In this document: one piece after another, positions 1 to 11,524 of the stretch
How the letters are laid out: each line of letters begins with the position of its first letter
Position numbering within the stretch: the stretch's first letter is position 1
NCBI GenBank assembly: GCA_024138025.1
Contig: JAMXBD010000391.1
Span: forward strand, 806,001 to 870,000
From: Combretum micranthum
Taxonomy: Eukaryota; Streptophyta; Magnoliopsida; Myrtales; Combretaceae
Reading direction: 5' to 3'
Length of the DNA stretch: 64,000 bases
Notes under the pieces: model-generated
What the model was told of the DNA's origin: nothing
Databases searched by the model: none
What the model saw: only the letters and a program-made list of their open reading frames with translations
Program-made: the position numbers and the translations under genes

Positions 1-2029
1 CCAATAGAAGTTTTGAGCTAAAAGTCTTGTGGGCAAAATTCGTAATAATGGATAGATGGTTAGAAAACACTATTTTTCCAACTTCAAAAATGGTATTTTC
101 TTAAATAAATGAAGTCCTTATGGTATAGGTAAAATAAATGCTTAAAGTTTTAAGTATAAAATACTTTTTTCTTAAAGGAATCAACTTGAAAATGAAATTT
201 TCTAAATTCGGATTTTTGGAACCACCCTAATATAAGACCCACTTAAGAGTTTACAAATGAAGATTTTATTAAAGAAATAAGGGTCTTAGGATATAACTAA
301 TATAAGGGTCAAAATTTCTTTAAACAAAGTAGAGTTTTCCTAAAGAAAAATCCTTAGAAATAGTAGGTGTGACCAAATGTAGCAAAGTTGATTTTTAGAC
401 AAAAGCAAAATATAGTGTCTTAAGACAAAGTTTATTTAAAATTCTTTAAGTCTAAAAATTTATAAGACCTTAGACACTTAAGAGTTCATATCATGACATA
501 CATGATAGGGAAAATCATTTCCATAGCATTTAGTTTCATTTTGTACTTAGGAATCTCAAGTGCATTCATGAAAACCGCATTTTTGGAATCAACACAACCG
601 CCGTACAGATCTGATCCCTCATTTCCAAAGCTTATATATTTTCAAAACTTAATTTAAACTTCATATTTAGAAAGCTCTTCCGAATAAGATAGAAATCGAT
701 ATAAAATTTGCGAGATTCCGAGTTAAAATGACCAAGTTATGGCCGTTTTAAATTGGAATTTCCGCTTAGGACGCGAATTACGAATTTGATAAGTTCGTAT
801 GAAGTCGTTGGATTAGTTTGAGTTGAAATACTTATTAGAGTATTTTTTTCCTTTTTAGGTTATCCCGAGTTCGACGATTCCCTACCACCGGATTATTATT
901 ACTAGAAGACCGGTGATCCAATGGCCGAGTGAGTTTTCTCCTTGTTTTGTTACCTTGATTGTGCTTGTAGTTAGTTGCATTAGAATTATAGGAACAAGAT
1001 AAAAATCGATATAAATGGGGATGGAAGATATGATGAGGTTGTAATGAATGTATGCCAAAGAATACTAAAGCATATCGAAACCACGATTTGATTGGATAAC
1101 TACACCGTTCATATTATTTCGTTATATGTCTGATATTGGTTGGTCACTCTAAAGAATGTATAAATATTTTGACCTAAGCAAAAATTAAATTGATCATGCA
1201 TCTCATCGGACATATCGCATTTGGTAGCATGCTACTCCTACGCAGGTCGATCGGTATAGTCCGTTGTTGCCTCGTTTGGATAACGAGTCCGGTGCCAGAG
1301 CTCATTCAGGGGTACTAAGGCGCATGTGGATACATCCTTGGATGAGCCTAGCCGAGTCGAGTGCTAAGAACCGAGGGCTTGGGGACTAGATGCGGTCGTG
1401 TAGACTCAATACCATTCCTAACCCAAGATACGGAGGGCGTAAATCCGTTCTGTGTGTGGGTTCCGGATACCCATGCATAATTGCTTGCTCACGTGTTTGT
1501 TCATGCATAGCATATGATTGATTATAACTTGCTTGTCATGGTACGGAATTAAAGGAATTCTCACTAAGCTAGTGTAGCTTATACCCCAATAATTGTTCAA
1601 ATGAGCAGGTTATTTCAAGAATGCAAAGTGGGGACCGAATTGGTTGGAGCCGGGAATGACTTCGGGATTCTGGCAGGATATATAGATGTTTGAAGTTATC
1701 AACTAGATTTTTATGAGCTACCTTGTAATATATATTTTTTTTATATAGGGAAGTCTATGGACGAATGTATTTGGAGTTGAATGATTTGAAGTGTATTGAT
1801 CCGTATGAGAAGTGTAGTGATTTGTATCTGAAGTATAGTAAATTGTATTTCCTTTACATTGTTACTCATTTGTATCAACATAAAATGTATCATTCCGATA
1901 TGTCTCCTTTATGTGTTAGACGCCTTGTGCATAGTATGGAAGCCTTCGCGTGACTGAGGTGATCATTCTTAAGCTTTAATATTGTGTACGGCGGACTGCC
2001 ACGTTTAGGGTACCCTTCGGGGCGTGACA
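1..2029 (-). mobile_element. LTR retrotransposon LTR fragment, continues beyond the left edge
   Basis: Read on the minus strand, the sequence begins at 2029 with TGTCACGCCCCGAAGG, a typical long-LTR start. It runs left past the window edge. The part around 1430-1520 (GAGGGCGTAAATC, then a CATATGATTGAT stretch) matches the part around 37855-37945 inside the 5.9-kb insertion, in the same orientation, so the two belong to related LTR families. No gag or pol reading frame is visible. The small ORFs here are chance frames. The other end and the target duplication are outside the window. Confidence 0.6.
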
Positions 2030-3339
2030 GTATAGCTTTCCCTCTTTCTATTACATCTTTATCTCTCTCTCTTTACCTCATAGAAAACATGGTCAAAACA
2101 CTACTTAGTGTTAATTTCTATTGACCCCGCTTAATTAGCATTAATGGATGTTTTTAAGGGTGTAAGGCTTTAGAAGTCTAAATATATGGGGTGCTAGAGG
2201 TAGAGTTATGGTTTTAGAAGGAAAAGGATGCCCCGTTTTAGATTGTGCCACATGGCATAATCCGGGGCGTCTAATTTTCCATATGTAAGATCTTGGCCAA
2301 TTTAAGTTTTAAATTTTAAAATAAGGGGAGATTATTAATTTTGATTATCCCCCAAGTTAATATTACTATATTATTAATTTTGATTATCCCTCAACTTAAT
2401 ATTACTATTTTATCTAATCTCCAAAACTTTAATATTTCTTGGTTTCCCGAGGTGGTTAGCGGTGAAATGGTAATTTGTGAAAATGTTTGAGCTCTAAAGG
2501 CATTATATTCAATTTGTCTTGTGAACGTTTCATTTAAAAAACATTTTTAAATTGTAACTTAATTTTATATTGGTATTTTGGATTATTTTTAAATTTTTCA
2601 AAATTTTTGGACAATCAATTAGGAATAGAATTGGAAATTTTTTAAAATTTGACAATTTGAATTTTTACATGACTTCACTTCGTAATGGTTGGTGTTTAAA
2701 TTGTTTCATTTTCAAATTATTTCGATTTGATTCATTCTTTTGTCTTCCCCTATTTATAGGAAAGGTTCTGAATACAAAATCTGATACCCCACACTTCAAG
2801 GTACAAATAAAACTTCATACCATACTTCTCTAAAACTCACTAAACCCTAACATAAAATTTAATAAGAAAATGCAAAAGTTTTGTTTTTCAAATTATCAAA
2901 CTTTGAGAGTGCAAATATTTTATGCAATCTTTATTCCACTTTTTACCATAAGGAAAGGACTTAGGAAAAAGAGGGAAAAAAAAAAAGACATTATCAATTT
3001 GTCATTGCACTGTAAATCAATCATAGTCTATATCTATTATTATAAAATCAAAACTTTTTTTCTTTCGACTTTAACACAAGTAATTTTTATTTATTTAAAA
3101 AAAATAAAAATTACTTATGATTCAACTGCTATCAACTTTTATATTAGCAATTTAGCATGATTCTTTTTTTTTTTAAATTAACCAATTTTATTAATTTTTT
3201 TATCTAATATAATTCTATATGTTTTTCCAGCACTTACCTAAGGTACATTGTTCCTTGGTGTATATAAATATTAAAATATAAAGGTATTAACTTTGTAATG
3301 AAGAGCTTCAGCTTGTCGCTAGTCCGATTATAAATTATT
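2030..3339. other. AT-rich intergenic stretch without a recognised gene
   Basis: No conserved coding frame is seen. Short ORFs at 2570-2833 and 2870-3160 are low-complexity AT-rich frames with no motif. The only structure is the 39-bp tandem duplication listed separately. Confidence 0.5.
2331..2408. repeat. 39-bp tandem duplication, two copies
   Basis: The unit starts ATTATTAATTTTGATTATCC and repeats once at a 39-bp period, from 2331 and 2370, with a few mismatches. It is a simple local duplication. Confidence 0.8.
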
Positions 3340-3612
3340 TTCCATAACACGTGACAGCATGATGATGTTCATTGGTGTGGTGTAGCTTGCCAAAGAATCA
3401 TACAAACAAAATGTCTCCAACGAGTTCAACCTTTGCAACTGCAAATCCAACACTACACACACACCGCACCATAACCGAAACAGCAAAATCAGCAGTCAAA
3501 ACACACTTAAAATAAAAGAGAGAGAAGAGAGCGCGGGATTCAAGGAACGACGAACACCTAACGCACACACATCTCCTCTCTCTCTCTCTCTATCGATCAG
3601 GTTCGTTCGATT
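3340..3612 (+). promoter_or_regulatory. Upstream and 5'UTR region of the TBC gene fragment
   Basis: The stretch before the ATG at 3613 looks like a plant leader. It has C/A-rich sequence, a GAGAGA-rich patch near 3520-3533 and a (CT)8 tract at about 3576-3591 just before the start. CT-rich leaders are common in plant 5'UTRs. No confident TATA box was placed. Confidence 0.4.
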
Positions 3613-5059
3613 ATGTCGGAGATAACCTCGTATCTCTTACAAACCTACGAGCATCGTAGGTATGTACTTTTATTTTCTTCACATTTGATCCTTATCTCCA
3701 TTTTTTTTTAACTAATAATATTCCAAGCATTTATCGATTTATTACATGTTGTTACACGTGTAGTTCATCTCTGTTTTCTCTCATTCGCACACGCATTTTG
3801 ACAAGTTCAAATATCTATCTGACCATTCTAAACTTTAACCAATATTTGGGTTTGTATTTCATGATATTCTCATCGATCCTCACATTTTGAATCCGTTCTT
3901 TTGGATGATCAGGTGGTTTTATGGATGGGTTTGTTTGGCATTCGTGTATGTGTGAGAGTTGGAGATAAAGATTTTTCTTTTTTGTTTTATTGATTTTAGG
4001 TTCAAGAGTTTCTTGGTAATGCTAGTGGATGATCATGTTGTGTAAGTTGGTGATTTTTAGGGTTTAGTGCAATTGAGAGATATGGGATTTAGGGCTTAGT
4101 TTTATGAGAGCTATGGGATTTAGAAATTGGGAATTTTGGTGTGAAGTATGTTGTTGTCCTTGCTGAGTAGACGTTCATTGGAGGTTGATTCCAGGTAATG
4201 CTCGGCTTGATTCCATCGGCGTCATCTATTAGAACTTAGGAAGAGTTTTATTTTATTTTTATTTTTGAATTCCAAGGGTCAATTCGGGTTGTTGCATTTG
4301 TTTGCTTGCAATATGAAAGGTTGTCAGCTCCTCATGCCGCTACAAAGTTATTAGGACCGACCGTCATGATCTTGTAATTGTTATTTAGATCACTTGAAAG
4401 TTATCTGAAGTCGGTTTAGACAGTCATAATTCGGTTGGAAATAGGAGTTCAGATTATGGAATTAGTTTTTACTCATAATTTAATGATTGGATTTTGCCTT
4501 GGTCTCCAATGCGGGGTTTTGGTGACAAAGCTCCCAAATAAACTCTCACAGGATATTTGGTTTTTGGAATGGAATAAGGTAGGAATATAATTGTAATAAT
4601 TATTAAGGAATCGAATAGAGAACTAAGGGTTATTTCTTATATTTCCTATAAAGTTTCATGAAATAGATATGAAAATATGCTGAAAGAACCAAAGATAGCT
4701 ATTCCTTTGAAGCCATAAAAGAATTGCAATTCCTAATTTTGCAGTAAAGGTAATTCCGTGGAATATTGATTATGCCAACCCAACATAAGAATAGGTTCGT
4801 AGGGAAGTAATAACTACTCTATTCTACTCTTATAAAGTCAACCAAATATGCTATTAGGCCATAGCATTTTCCTTCTCTTTGTATTAAAAGTTATTCCTCA
4901 CTTTTAAGCTCAGGATACGTCTCTCTCTCTCTTTATTTATTTTTTTTTCATACATATATATATATATATATTTTTTTTTTTTTTATGCAGGGACTCGTAT
5001 GGTTTTGCTTTGAGACCTCAACACTTGCAAAGATATAGAGAATATGCCAAAATCTACCA
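3613..5059 (+). pseudogene. 5' fragment (exons 1-2) of a TBC-domain Rab GTPase-activating protein gene
   Basis: Exon 1 (3613-3659) encodes 15 residues starting MSEITSYLLQTYEHR and ends at a GTATGT donor. A 1.3-kb intron ends in a pyrimidine tract and ATGCAG at 4990. Exon 2 begins at 4991, restores the frame (AG+G gives Arg) and encodes RDSYGFALRPQHLQRYREYA followed by KIY. This matches the N-terminus of plant Ypt/Rab-GAP TBC proteins of the AT3G55020/AT2G39280 type, where an acidic run and then the TBC domain follow. The TBC domain activates GTP hydrolysis by Rab proteins in membrane traffic. Here nothing downstream encodes the acidic run or the TBC domain; the next kilobases are AT-rich and then LTR-derived. 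The exon 2 donor would be the weak CA|GTTATG at 5060. I infer a truncated relic. A very distant next exon is the alternative. Confidence 0.6.
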
Positions 5060-6149
5060 GTTATGTATTTTAATGGACACAGTTAACTTTTGTAAATCAT
5101 CTTGTGTATATATATATATATATATTTACTAACATGTATTTTTAATAAAAAAAACATTTGTATGTATATTTTATAGCTATTATGGTTATTGAAATATGAA
5201 CTCTACTGAAAATGCCATATTGGCAGTTTTCAATTCCATATATGAAATAGGTGAATACATATGTGTATATATGTTTTATCTATGAAGGGTCTAGCTTTAA
5301 AAAGATTTTAGACTAATTAATTACCTGACGAATATATACATAAATATATTCTTTCAATCAATCGTAATTATTATATAACTTATGAAGGATCTTATTTATA
5401 TTTCCTATTTTGACTATAACCCTTTTTATCTAAATTCCTCATATTAGATTGTCATTCACCAAGACAACAATAAGGCATTATATTACCATACTTGATTATA
5501 TTGATACTAATATAATGTCATAACGTGGTGTATAATTTCATATTATTATAATATTATTATATAATATTCATAGCTACAGTGATAACTTATTATTATATAC
5601 TATATGTTATAATGATATGATTGTTAAACATTCTTTAATTGAATACCTTATCATCATAAGTATTAAATTATAATGATGACACTATAATAGTCTCTTGATA
5701 TTATAATATTAGTTATAATATAATTTTAATATGATAATTTATCATAATTATAATAACATACTTTAGCAATATAATAATTAGATCTTATAGAGTTAATGTT
5801 GTTAACTTATCATAAGTGTTATAAGTTATGGATATGGTAAATAAGATAATATTGAGTATTTAGTAACCATTATTATAACTATATTTACAAAATAATCTTA
5901 TTAATAATATTATGACATGTCATATTATACATTGATATTCACAACATATGATTACCATCATTATTTAATTATGTATCGAAATATCATATATAACTTTAGG
6001 AGTGAAGATTGCATGTGAAATATATTGAGGAAAAAAAAATAGAGCAATTTCTCTAATGTTTACTTCAAAGTTTCATGTAATTTTAGTACTACTATGATAA
6101 TTGTTAAGAATTTTGTTTGCATTAAATCAATGGTTTACAGGTTGTATAA
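5060..6149. other. Very AT-rich stretch, no gene seen
   Basis: This stretch has (TA)n runs (about 5109-5125) and dense TAATATTAT-type sequence at 5480-5960. No frame or exon with family motifs is visible, although continuation of the TBC gene would be expected here. Confidence 0.5.
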
Positions 6150-6870
6150 ATCAAGATGTTACACTTACATATTTGGTTATCTCATACAACTTGGTTTTCT
6201 TTATTTCTTCTACTTCCTAGTTGGTGAAGCTACCTTAGGCTTATTTTCCACTTCCTATCTTTTCTTCTAACTTCATTTTCTCTTTTAATCCTATTGAATT
6301 CAAGACTTGAGTTGATGATTAGAAGAAGAAGAAGAAGAAGCCGTTGGAAAGAAAGAGAAGAGAAAAGGAAAGAGGCAGGTGGGAAAAGAAAAGAGAAAGG
6401 GAAAAGATAAGGATTAAAAGAAAATCAAATTAATTTAAAAGTAAAAAATAATTAGTAAATAATTTGAGAATTTATATAATAGAAATTAATAGCCTGATTT
6501 GAAAATCTAGCTTAGAAGTTTAATTTATAAGAAATTGATATTTAGTTAAGGTTTAGGTTTAAAAACTAAGATTTTTACATAAGCAGTCAACCTCAAATTT
6601 TATGGGGATTATAAAAATAGGATTTTGATTAAAATGGCTAAACTTGAGCCTTTTACAATAAAGGCAATTGAACTTAAGAAATTTAACTCATTTGACAATT
6701 AGAAGCAAGAGGATTTAAAATTAATCTATGAAAGGAATTGGTTAATTTGATATATGGAATAGGTTATTAAGGGAGCAAATAGACAATTAGAAAAGAACAT
6801 TTGAAATCTAAAATTTCAATTTAATCTATTAGTTATATCAAATTGTCTAATCATATTCTATTGTTTACAT
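6150..6870 (+). mobile_element. Diverged LTR remnant resembling the 3' part of the 38865-42176 insertion
   Basis: The order of elements (pyrimidine-rich leader, 'cttgag..gat' section, GAAGAAGAAG purine run, GGAAAGAGGCAGG-like section, AT-rich tail ending with 'tctaatta'-type sequence) parallels 41480-42140. The similarity is loose and the ends are not defined. The GAAGAAGAAG run is part of this LTR-like context and not a coding exon. Confidence 0.35.
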
Positions 6871-7161
6871 GTTTTATTTTTTTAAATATCTAAATTAAAT
6901 TTTTAAACTAAGTTCAAATTCAAGTTTATAATTATCTACTTATTATACTATTTAACTAAGTAAATACTAATTTAAATAGGTAACTATTTAAGCTGTTTCA
7001 GACCCACTTTTCTTATATAATTCTAGTTTTTTTTTTTTTTTTTGCCAATATATAATTCTAGTTTAGTGATGACATATAAGCAGATTATGTTTTTATATTA
7101 GAATAAAATGAAATATCTGTTATGTTCTATTGTGATGAAAAAAGCTTTATCATATTCTCTT

Positions 7162-7462
7162 ATAGGGTAAATTACAATGTATCAATGTTTGGCAACGAGT
7201 TTATTTAAGGCATCAACGTAGTTAAAAAACATGTATTAATATTTCTAAAAGTGAGTCAAATAGGTATCAATAATTGATGGTTGAAGAAAATAAAAGAGGA
7301 AAATTCAGTCAATACTAATCCAAGCATTATTACCTTCAATAAACTTTATAAAATATCGGTATATACCTTATTTGACTCATCTTTTCATTTTAACTAAAAA
7401 AGTTTATATCTTAAATAAATTTATCCTTAAATGTTGGGATGTTTTATAGTATATCCATAACA
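7162..7462. mobile_element. About 300-bp MITE-like element with diverged terminal inverted repeats
   Basis: The left end (TAAATTACAATGTATCAATG and on) and the reverse complement of the right end (TACTATAAAACATCCCAACA and on) align over about 100 bp. Shared subterminal blocks include GAGTCAAATA(A)GGTAT. There is no coding capacity. The exact ends and target duplication are not resolved. Confidence 0.5.
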
Positions 7463-8132
7463 AAATAATAAATAAATTATTGAACAATGAGGTGGAAGGG
7501 TGAATTATTGCTCATTATTTTACATTGTAATAACTGATGCAGGATTATTATTCAATATTTAAAATGTAACTGAAAATTAGGATAGTAACATTGCAAATAA
7601 TGAAGGAAAATTTATTATTCATTATGTTTAAATTGACAAATCCATTTTTGCCACAACATTGAATTCCAAACAAACTCATGCTCCAACGAATCCGCATGCC
7701 GAACATACTCCTGTTCATCACATCCCGTTGCTCACTCCTTCCCTCCCTTTGACTACCTCCATTTATTTTGCTTCAGCTCTTGCACTTAGGTGCCAAATTC
7801 CGTCAAATATTTTAAGACGTGACTGCTCCTTTAATTATATCATTGCACATATTGTCATAAATAATTCATAATATAAAAAATATATTTTACACAATATTGA
7901 AGTAAATTAATGAAAATAGAGTAAAACGGTTAATGGAAAGGATCGATTCCCTAATGTTAAGACATCAGAATATTAGCTACACAATATATCTCTATTAGAG
8001 ATAACTTAGGTTGGGAAGAATTTTGTTTTAATTGGTTTATAGAGGAATTCGAATACCTACTTATAAATTGTGTTGAGTTTGCTAACACAGATTATTTATA
8101 ATGGCATCATGCCGGACTTGGTTGGCATATAT
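7463..8132. other. Intergenic sequence without a recognised feature
   Basis: The ORF at 7659-7871 has no family motif. No splice structure or repeat stands out. Confidence 0.4.
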
Positions 8133-10725
8133 TGTAAGGACCCGATATCACCCCTATATTTGAAATAGGAGATAACGGTTCTCCAACCACATATAACCCC
8201 TAAGATTATATGTAAGGTTGCCTAAAGGAATTGTTTGAGTAATTGTTTATCTAATTCCATAAATATATTATACAATGGGAGACATAATTTTTTTTTTTAA
8301 ATCCCTAAGCAAAGCTATACTACCTCACATTTTGGCAAAGGAAACAATTCTACTTCTAAATAGCTAAAAACATACATATATATACATATTACATCCAAAG
8401 GCTTCTTACAAGCCTTAACCAAAATCCTCAAAACACGACCTAACTAACACTATAATTACACCATCAACCAAAAAGAATCTCATCTAATCTATTACATTCA
8501 TAGGGTCCATTGAGTCCATGGTGATCTCTAATCCTCCAACCCATCAAGAAAATCTTCAAAGTCGGTTCCGTACCCCATACTCGTATAGAACTCATCGGAA
8601 TCATCACCTGAAATAGATAAAATATGAGCCAAAGGCCCAGTACACAAGTAACGAATACAAAATGCGAAGTGGATCACACATTCTTAGGCTAAATGCACTA
8701 CGCAACAATCACTTGTTCATTATTAAGTATTTATTTAGTAAGACAACATGGGAGTATTCAAACTCTGGACAATAAGGATCTGGTATTACGTCTGCCTCCC
8801 TGAGTGGTCCCTACTGTTCATACAGACTAGGCAACCCCACCTTCCGGCGTAGCCCGTAATACTAGGGGATCCTGAGTAACGCATCACAACGCTCAGGGGG
8901 TTAATATGAGCAGCTCGGATACTCATATCTCCTAAACAATTCTATCCATTAACGAGAAAGTACCCTGCCCCCAATCTGAGCAGGGTGCCGCTCTCCGAAC
9001 CAGATTCAACGGCAAACAACGATAATCAACACTCATATATCAATAGTATTTTCTTATTTTAGAGTAGTTTGATCTTGATGCCTACCCTAGCAAAGAGATA
9101 GACAAGTTACTACGTACCTGATATAGCTCGGGAATTAACGAGGTTGACCGGGCGAGGATCTATCACTGTTTAAATCAATATTAAATTTCACACTTAGCCC
9201 AAGTACTAATTAACTAGTTGAAATATAAATAAATCAAAGAAATCCAAATAAATTAATACAAAGTCATAATAAAGCATTTAAGCATCCTATTATATTCTAG
9301 ATCGCTTAACAAATGCGTAATTGATCATATATCAAACTTCGGAAAATTTTGAAAAAGTTTTTAAAATTCAAAAGCACAGGGGATACGCCGATACTTAAAG
9401 CTGGCGGCTTTGAGCCGGTGTTCGATGTCTTGAAAATCCACACTGCCAACGCTGGCTGTGTTCAAGGGTACGCCGACTGCCCTCATTCCGCCAGCGTAGA
9501 ATCCAAATTCAAAATTTTTCAAAACGTCCAGATAGGTGCAAGCCGTCCGCTTACCCAGATATGCTGGCAGCCTCTCCATATACGCCGGCGGCTTTGATTC
9601 CCAGTAGCCGACGTACAATGTAAAAGGATGAACGCCGGCTGACTTTTCTAGCTAGAGCCGGCGGCGTTCGATCGGCATTAAGAAATTTGATTCTGTGGGT
9701 TTCCAACACCACCTCTAGGCTGGCGGCGTAGAAACCCCATATGCCGGCGTACGTTCAAAATCTAACCTATACAAAAATGGTTTTTATTTTCCCCTGTTTT
9801 ATTATAACTTGTTCATTTTTCCAAAAATTCCCAAACTTAATCTAAACTTTTTAAAGCTTGTTATATGATCCAAACACTATCCTAACAACATGTATCCTAC
9901 TTCTAAGCATCAAAACTCTAATCATACTTCCAATTCACAATTCAACTACTAAATCCTTCAATCTCCCATAACATTCATCCCCTCACAACAGCACTCCTAT
10001 AAGATATAAATTACCACTCCATTAACCACATAATCTCATTCAAACTATCATCAATGCATCAAATCCATCTCACACCAATTATCACATCAAAATCATTTCT
10101 ATTTTAACATTTACAAACAATACAATAGAGAACATATAATAAAACATAAAGTTTGTGTTAACTCACATGACTAAATATTGACTTGGAATGATATTCAAAT
10201 CCTTAAGCTTGTAATAAACCTTGGCTTAGGGTTTAAGATTTTGGGATGAGAATAGGAAGAAAGAAAGAAGAAAGAAAAGAAAAGAAGTGAAAATTCGTAT
10301 GAAAATAGGGCTGCCCAAAAAGAGGTCTTAACTTGCTTAAAATCAAGCCAATACTCATCCAACAATTGTCATTATGGGTATATTTGACCTGAGGTTAATT
10401 TAGGCAAATTTCAAATGCATTTGAATTGAATTTAAGCTCAAAAAGTGGGTTTAAAATTGGCCAAAATTTCTGTCATACATCTAAACAATTCAAAAGTGAA
10501 TTTACTAAATTCTAAACATAACACATGCATATTAATTTGAAAAAGACACACACATTCATTACACTATACACACATTTATAGATATCAAACAATAATATAA
10601 ATTTTATAATACTATACACATATAAATTAACACATTCACTAATTATATTAACTAAGCACACATATATATATTTTTCATTCCAATAACACATTAATATGCA
10701 ATTTAAGGAATTCATGGCTATTTCA
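8133..10725 (+). mobile_element. 2.6-kb LTR-type insertion (solo LTR or deletion derivative)
   Basis: The sequence starts TGTAAGGACCCGATATCACC and ends at GGCTATTTCA, flanked by TATAT on both sides (8128-8132 and 10726-10730), a candidate 5-bp target duplication in AT-rich context. The same start occurs at 62928, and a diverged one at 38865, where the right end is similar (GGATATTTAA). Shared internal blocks include CCTGAAATAGATAAAATATG near 8607 and GGGTGCCGCTC near 8982. No protein domains are present, so it is best read as a solo LTR of a long-LTR family. Strand is set by the TG end. Confidence 0.6.
9350..9760. repeat. GC-rich island of degenerate GCCGGCG-type motifs inside the LTR
   Basis: Within an otherwise AT-rich LTR, about a dozen variants of ACGCCGGCG / GCTGGCGGC / GCCGACGT occur in roughly 400 bp, often followed by TTTGA or TTCGA. 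This creates long open frames on both strands (9349-9597 and 9361-9618) that show no protein family. A smaller counterpart lies at about 41000-41150 in the related insertion. Confidence 0.7.
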
Positions 10726-10919
10726 TATATATATGATATAAATTGCAAATCTTAACCAAAGTCCCACCAAATTATACTAGTGAGATGTGTTTAATGGATT
10801 TAATCCATTTATTAATTATATTAACAAATATATGATATTACATTCAATTGTTGGATCATGTGCCAACTGCCAAGCAAAAAAGGGCCGAATGCCAACGATT
10901 GACCACATGACATCATACA

Positions 10920-11124
10920 TAAATTTAATACTATTGTTTTCGTGAAAAGTTAATTGGAAAAATTCATGAATCATATTATAAAAAATATTATAATATTTGA
11001 CCACATTATATCATTGATGATGTATCCCGATTCGGTAGGTAAATTTAATACTATTAAATCATAAAACCTTAATTGGAAAAATTCATAAATCATATTATTA
11101 AAAATATTATAATGTTTGACCATA
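10920..11124. repeat. Direct repeat of about 85 bp, spaced 120 bp
   Basis: TAAATTTAATACTATT starts at 10920 and again at 11040. Each copy continues through TTAATTGGAAAAATTCAT and an ATATTATAAT block to TTTGACCA. It abuts the left edge of the UGT/GSTL array. Confidence 0.75.
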
Positions 11125-11228
11125 AAAATAAATAAAAAATGTTTTATACATAGAATGGTCTTTTATATTTTTTGTTACTAATATTTTTTATTCAAGTTTT
11201 GAGGAAAAGAAAAAAGAAAAAGCGGTTA

Positions 11229-11524
11229 TGAAAGAATGTTAGTATATCTTTTAAGGATAAGCTCTCGGTGGTCTCGACGTCAGGTGGCAGCCCGTGGTCG
11301 GTGCTAAGGAAGGTGAGATCGGCGTAGTGGAGACGGGGCTTGTTGGTGGAGGAGTCCGAGAGGGCGGAGTGGATGCGGCGGAGAGTACAGGGCGCGGTGG
11401 CTACCGTGATGTTCAAGGTTGTCCTAGCAAGAAACTGGTTCACCAGTGTTATGAAAGGCGTAACGTGGCCGCAAGCCATGAAAGGAACCATCACAACGTG
11501 GTCACTGGAAGTAAGCATTTTCAA
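11229..11524 (-). pseudogene. UGT-D: 5' fragment of a UGT92-like glycosyltransferase
   Basis: The first ~97 codons match UGT-B and include the N-terminal MVPFMACGHVTPF segment, whose His is the expected catalytic base of family-1 UGTs, and the STDHGLPPDVE loop. Homology to UGT-B stops at about 11229, after which the frame runs into unrelated lysine-rich AT sequence and a stop. The acceptor-binding remainder and the whole donor-binding C-terminal half are absent. Its residues Leu4, Ser7 and Val21 are shared with UGT-B and not with A or C. Its upstream region, including a TATA-like box, is intact. Confidence 0.9.

Noticed and set aside
6318..6345. GAAGAAGAA run as the acidic exon of the TBC gene
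   Set aside because: The residues after it do not match the family, and the surrounding sequence resembles LTR material seen at 41600.
9349..9618. Overlapping ORFs on both strands in the GC island
   Set aside because: Open on both strands because of GC-rich repeats that lack stop codons; no family resemblance.
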